DNA of 64,000 nucleotides from Dyella flagellata (GTDB lineage: Bacteria; Pseudomonadota; Gammaproteobacteria; Xanthomonadales; Rhodanobacteraceae), in the NCBI RefSeq assembly GCF_030160275.1, contig NZ_BSOA01000015.1:85935-149934 (forward strand), in the 5' to 3' direction. Below the pieces are notes generated by a model, which saw only the letters and a program-made list of their open reading frames with translations, made no database searches and was not told the DNA's origin. Numbering within the stretch: position 1 is the first letter of the stretch; each line of letters begins with the position of its first letter. The translations under genes and the position numbers were made by a program. This document shows positions 60,318 to 64,000 of this stretch, in pieces.

Positions 60318-62082
60318 TGCGCCAAGCCGCCTCTGCGCATGGCTGGCCATGGCGTGGTGCCTGCTCGTGCCGGTTGTCCACGGGGCGACCTCGATCGCGC
60401 ATCCTGGCGAGTTCCTCGACCAGGCCGAACGGCTGCGCACCAAGGACCATCCGCAATTCTTGCAAATGCTGGAGCGGATCCACCGCGAAGGGCCACAGCT
60501 GTCCGAAGCCGAGCAGTGGCATCTGCGCTACCTCGACGCGTGGGAAACCATGTTCGAAGGGAATTACCTGAAATCCGAGGCGGCGTTTCACCAGATCATC
60601 GAGCAGTCCGGCGACCCGGTCCTGATCGCCAAGGCATCGGGCCTGCTGTTGAGCAACTTGTCGATCAACCGCCGCTATGAGGAAGCTTTTGCGCTGGCCA
60701 ACCGCCTGGCATCGAATCTGAGCGCGATCAAGAATCCACAAGTTCGCTTCCCCCTGCTGACCAACTTGTCCCAGATGCTGGATTTCGCCGGCCAGACCGA
60801 TCTGGCGGTGCAGTACGCGCTTATGGCACAGGAAGCCATTCCTGCCGGCGAGAGCCCGTGCCGGCCCCTCGCCGCGGAAGCCGCGGCGCTCTATAACGGC
60901 AAACGACTGACCTCGGCCAGCCCGGAACTGCAACGAGCCATCGATGCCTGCCTGGCGGACCACGACCCGGTCCTCGCCAATTCCATGCGGCTTATGCTTG
61001 GCAGCCTCTATATCGATGAAGGCCACCCTGAGCAAGCCCTTGCTCTGCTCGATCGGGTCGCGCCCTCCGTGCGCAGCAATCATTACTACCCCCATATGCT
61101 GTCCTCCCGCGTGGAGCGCGCCCAGGCCTACCTCAAGCTGGGTCATGTCAGCGAGGCCAAAAAGGCCGCCCTGGAGGCCCTGGCCATCAGCCAGCCCGAC
61201 GACACCGGCGAGTGGCTGACGGACGACTATCAGGTGCTCTATCAGGTGGAGAAGCAGCAGGGGCATGACGCTGCCGCCCTCGCCTACTACGAACACTACT
61301 CGTCCCAGGAGAAGAGTCATCTCGACGACCTGCGCACCAAGGCGCTGGCCTACGACATGGCCGAGCAACACTTCCTGGTCCAAAAGATGCAGGCCGAGCG
61401 CCTGAGCAAGCAGAACAGCATCCTGAAGTTGCAGCAGTCGCTGACGACCAAGGCGATCGAGAGCGGCCGGCTGTCCATCGCCTTGCTGCTGGTGGTACTG
61501 ATCTCGGTGGTCTTCTGGCTGTTGCGGATCAAGCGCTCACAGCTGCGCTTCAAGCAATTGTCCTGCCTGGATGGACTTACTGGCATCTCCCACCATCAGC
61601 ATTTCATCGGCGAGGCCCAAGGTGCCTTGCAGCTGCTGGAAAAAAGAGGCGGCAGCGCCTGCCTCATCGCCATCGATCTGGATCACTTCAAGCAGATCAA
61701 CGATACCCACGGCCACGCGCTGGGTGACACCGTGCTGAGGCGCACTGTCGCCATTTGCCAACAGCAACTACGCCGGTCCGACCTGTTCGGCCGGCTCGGC
61801 GGCGAAGAATTCTGCATCCTGCTGCTGGACTGCGACCGCGACCAGGGCATCGCGCTAGCCGAAAGCATTCGCATGGCCATCGAAGCGACACTGCTGGACA
61901 TCGACGGCGTAGTCGTAACTTTTTCGGCGAGCTTTGGCTTGGCGAGTATCAATCCATCCGGTTATGACTTGCATCGGCTGTGCAGGGATGCAGATGCGGC
62001 GTTGTACAAGGCAAAGCGAAATGGGCGCAATCGTGTCGTTGCCGATACCGGGAATGGCAGCCTGGCGACGGCATTGGCGTAA
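60265..62082 (+). CDS. TPR-containing membrane diguanylate cyclase (copy B)
   Basis: A 605-residue near-duplicate of the preceding protein with the same plan: signal peptide, periplasmic TPR-like part (HLRYLDAWETMFEGNYLKSE, EEAFALANRLASNLSAIKNP), membrane segment (SIALLLVVLISVVFWLLRIK), and GGDEF with RRSD I-site and GGEEF. The N-terminus overlaps the end of copy A by about 50 bases, so the start could be ATG 60265 or GTG 60256, neither with an ideal ribosome site; translational coupling is likely. High similarity over the full length points to a tandem gene duplication. Confidence 0.86.
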   Translation: MLIQPKPSQPGCAQARVNAPSRLCAWLAMAWCLLVPVVHGATSIAHPGEFLDQAERLRTKDHPQFLQMLERIHREGPQLSEAEQWHLRYLDAWETMFEGNYLKSEAAFHQIIEQSGDPVLIAKASGLLLSNLSINRRYEEAFALANRLASNLSAIKNPQVRFPLLTNLSQMLDFAGQTDLAVQYALMAQEAIPAGESPCRPLAAEAAALYNGKRLTSASPELQRAIDACLADHDPVLANSMRLMLGSLYIDEGHPEQALALLDRVAPSVRSNHYYPHMLSSRVERAQAYLKLGHVSEAKKAALEALAISQPDDTGEWLTDDYQVLYQVEKQQGHDAAALAYYEHYSSQEKSHLDDLRTKALAYDMAEQHFLVQKMQAERLSKQNSILKLQQSLTTKAIESGRLSIALLLVVLISVVFWLLRIKRSQLRFKQLSCLDGLTGISHHQHFIGEAQGALQLLEKRGGSACLIAIDLDHFKQINDTHGHALGDTVLRRTVAICQQQLRRSDLFGRLGGEEFCILLLDCDRDQGIALAESIRMAIEATLLDIDGVVVTFSASFGLASINPSGYDLHRLCRDADAALYKAKRNGRNRVVADTGNGSLATALA

Positions 62083-62199
62083 GAGAAGCGGCGCATTTGC
62101 TTTACAAGCAAGCTTTGCAGCGGCGCGGCAGTCGAACCGGAAACAACACCCTCCCCTGCAAGCCGGAGAGGGTGCCGCCAGATCGTGACCGACGAGGTT

Positions 62200-64000
62200 T
62201 CAGGGATGCGAGCCGGTGATCGACCACGCCCCCGATCCCGAGGTGGCTTGCACGAAGAAGTTGTAATTGTCCCCCGCCTTGGCCGTGTACGTGATCGTTA
62301 GCGGACCACTACCGTCTTGCTCGGCTATGGACTGATTGGTGGTGGCATCATCCGCCACGAATCGCCAGTTGGTTCCGGCGGGAACGTTGAGCGTAGCCGT
62401 CACCGTTCCCGCGGCGCTCGTAAAATTGGACGTAAAGGTATAGTCGCCTTGGGCCGCCATATTGCCGGAGAAATTGATGTTGCCGCCGCCAGTAGTACCC
62501 GTGTTGCCGGTCAAGGTGGCGACTTGCGGGCTGTTGGACGCGTCATCGTTGACGGTAACGGTGCCATTGAACGCTCCGTTCGCCGTTGGGTGGAACGACA
62601 CATAGATTACGCACTGCGCGCCGGGTGCAATTGCGCCCGTGCAATAGCTGACATCGGTATAGGCTGCGCCATCAAGCGCGACGCTGCTGATCGATACGGG
62701 GACGTTCCCGTTGTTGGTCAGCGTCAGCGATTGCCAATTGCTATATCCATTGACGGCTACGTTGCCGAAATCGATGCTGCTTGGGCTTAGCGCTGCAGAA
62801 CCACCGGAACTGCCGCCGCCGACGACTACCGCCACGGGGTTTGACGGGATGCCGTTGGCTACGACATACAGCTTGCTGGCACCCGTCTCGATATTTGCAG
62901 GCACGTCGAAGTTTGTCGATACGGTGGCATTGCCCGTAGCCACACCCATGCTGCTATGGTCATGCGTACGGGCATAGAACACGTGGCCGGTAGCCGTGTT
63001 GACGATGCGTACCAGCGGATAGTTGCTCGCCATCTGCTGATCGTCGCCATAGGCGGCGCCTTCGGACAGGCCGTTGAACTGCGTACCGGAAATGGGATAG
63101 GTGCTGCCCGGCATCAATGAGGTGGCGACAGAGTTGACGGTGGGTTGCCACGCGGCTTGATAGGTACCGGTCGGGGTCCACACCTGCAGGTTTTGACTGA
63201 GGTCGGAGAACAGGATCTGGCCGTTCGGCAATTCCAGCATCGCGCCATACCAGGAGGAATCGCCGCTTGCAGTGGAAGGTGCCGGCACCACGCTCAGCGT
63301 GCTGCCGTTCCACTCAAGGAAGGTCGACGGTGTATTGTAGGCGCCGGGGCTGGCCATCATCAGCACGTTGCCATTGGTTTCCACTGCCGCCGGGCCATCG
63401 GCGATATCCAGGCCGTTGGGGAAGTCCGGGCCTGCTGTCCAGGTGCCAGTGGCTGTGTTGTAGATCGCCGTGTGGCCGGCGCCGCATGAGTTGGCGCCGG
63501 TGGCGAAGACGGTTCCGTCCGGTCGCAGCACCATCGGTCCGATTTCATAGCTGGCGGAGTTCGCACCGCCGCAGCTGGCGGCGGAATCCCACAGCTGCAC
63601 GCCGGTGCTGCCGGCATCGCTCCACTGCCCGGTGTTCGGATCGTAGAGCTCCGATCCGGTGCCGGTGGGGTTGTACAGCGAGTAGGCATAGATTTCGACG
63701 TTCAGCACCTTGCCACTGGGCAGCAGGATCCAGTTTTCCTCGATGTTGTAATCGGGCTTGTTGGTGCCGGTAATGCTCCAGCTGAGATTGGCCTCGTTGA
63801 ACAACGCAGCGTTGAACAGCCCTTGCTGCCCCATCATGAACGTGCCGTTGGCCAGGATCACGCCGGACGCATCGCCGATCTGGCTCCAGCCGGAGGGCGG
63901 CGAAACAGAGGTCCAGGTATTGGCCACCGGGTCGTAAATGGCGCCGAGGTTCGACTCCACGTCCTGCGCGTTGTTGTACTCGCCGCCCTCGACCAGCAGC
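62200..64000 (-). CDS. kelch/galactose-oxidase-like secreted protein, partial
   Basis: The C-terminal ~600 residues of a larger protein whose 5' end lies beyond the window. Residues visible first form a kelch-type propeller (AIYDPVANTWTSVSPPSGW, ELYDPNTGQWSDAG, AIYNTATGTWTAGPDFPNG) followed by a galactose-oxidase-like C-terminal domain with YARTHDHSSMGVATG, then a choice-of-anchor/HYDIN-like domain (SIDFGNVAVNGYSNWQSLTL, GAIAPGAQCVIYVSFHPTAN) and a final beta domain. Such proteins are secreted, copper-radical-oxidase-like or adhesive. No catalytic Cys-Tyr pair can be judged from the partial chain. Confidence 0.8.
   Translation of the reverse strand, partial: LLVEGGEYNNAQDVESNLGAIYDPVANTWTSVSPPSGWSQIGDASGVILANGTFMMGQQGLFNAALFNEANLSWSITGTNKPDYNIEENWILLPSGKVLNVEIYAYSLYNPTGTGSELYDPNTGQWSDAGSTGVQLWDSAASCGGANSASYEIGPMVLRPDGTVFATGANSCGAGHTAIYNTATGTWTAGPDFPNGLDIADGPAAVETNGNVLMMASPGAYNTPSTFLEWNGSTLSVVPAPSTASGDSSWYGAMLELPNGQILFSDLSQNLQVWTPTGTYQAAWQPTVNSVATSLMPGSTYPISGTQFNGLSEGAAYGDDQQMASNYPLVRIVNTATGHVFYARTHDHSSMGVATGNATVSTNFDVPANIETGASKLYVVANGIPSNPVAVVVGGGSSGGSAALSPSSIDFGNVAVNGYSNWQSLTLTNNGNVPVSISSVALDGAAYTDVSYCTGAIAPGAQCVIYVSFHPTANGAFNGTVTVNDDASNSPQVATLTGNTGTTGGGNINFSGNMAAQGDYTFTSNFTSAAGTVTATLNVPAGTNWRFVADDATTNQSIAEQDGSGPLTITYTAKAGDNYNFFVQATSGSGAWSITGSHP

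Noticed and set aside
60124-61383. 419-codon minus-strand frame opposite the GGDEF copy B
   Set aside because: Antisense shadow; repeated Gln/Val/Gly-rich pattern mirrors the TPR coding strand.

Overview
The window looks like chromosomal DNA of a GC-rich gammaproteobacterium, most plausibly from the Xanthomonadales family Rhodanobacteraceae (Dyella, Luteibacter or Rhodanobacter type). That is an inference from the protein families, the codon use and a dispersed two-arm repeat (arms like GGCTGGGATGACAATCCC) found seven times between genes. I see no tRNA, rRNA, prophage, insertion sequence or CRISPR array.

Layout. 0-5 kb: a HigBA-type toxin-antitoxin pair, a secreted alpha-L-fucosidase, and a three-gene oxidoreductase/hydrolase operon facing a LysR regulator. 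6-12 kb: an ECF sigma/anti-sigma pair divergent from a secreted subtilase and a low-complexity exported protein, then a secreted protein paired with an alginate-lyase-family lipoprotein. 12-20 kb: a hydrolase, small lipoproteins and membrane proteins, a LysR/DOPA-dioxygenase pair, and proteins of unknown role separated by repeats. 20-29 kb: a GH30 glycosidase, a CPBP membrane protease, an amidohydrolase, a protein with two TolA-type C-terminal domains, a TonB-type protein and small envelope proteins. 29-43 kb: a cysteine-cluster protein, an UPF0178 protein, the RNA helicase DbpA, a type B carboxylesterase, a PadR/FAD-monooxygenase pair, a WYL regulator and an MFS pump. 43-48 kb: a signalling operon with a haem-motif hybrid histidine kinase, a lone receiver and an Hpt-REC-REC-GGDEF protein. 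48-56 kb: a hydrolase, a GNAT enzyme, a candidate structured small RNA, an AIM24-family protein, and an operon with an unusual FAD-oxidase/methyltransferase fusion facing an XRE regulator across a perfect 19-bp palindrome. 57-62 kb: a split borosin locus followed by two tandem TPR-TM-GGDEF proteins. 62-64 kb: the 3' part of a large kelch-like secreted protein.

The most interesting item is the split borosin locus. The gene at 57185-58027 encodes a tetrapyrrole-methylase-fold enzyme with the borosin (OphMA/SonM-type) signature, including the Tyr/Arg/Tyr catalytic set. The gene at 58216-58500 encodes a 94-residue protein that looks like its separate precursor: a helical leader with an acidic, proline-rich C-terminus. 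Together they predict a backbone alpha-N-methylated RiPP. The gene directly behind the precursor, and its tandem copy, are predicted diguanylate cyclases. c-di-GMP synthesis is well represented (three GGDEF proteins, each with GGEEF and an RxxD I-site), and no EAL or HD-GYP protein is visible.
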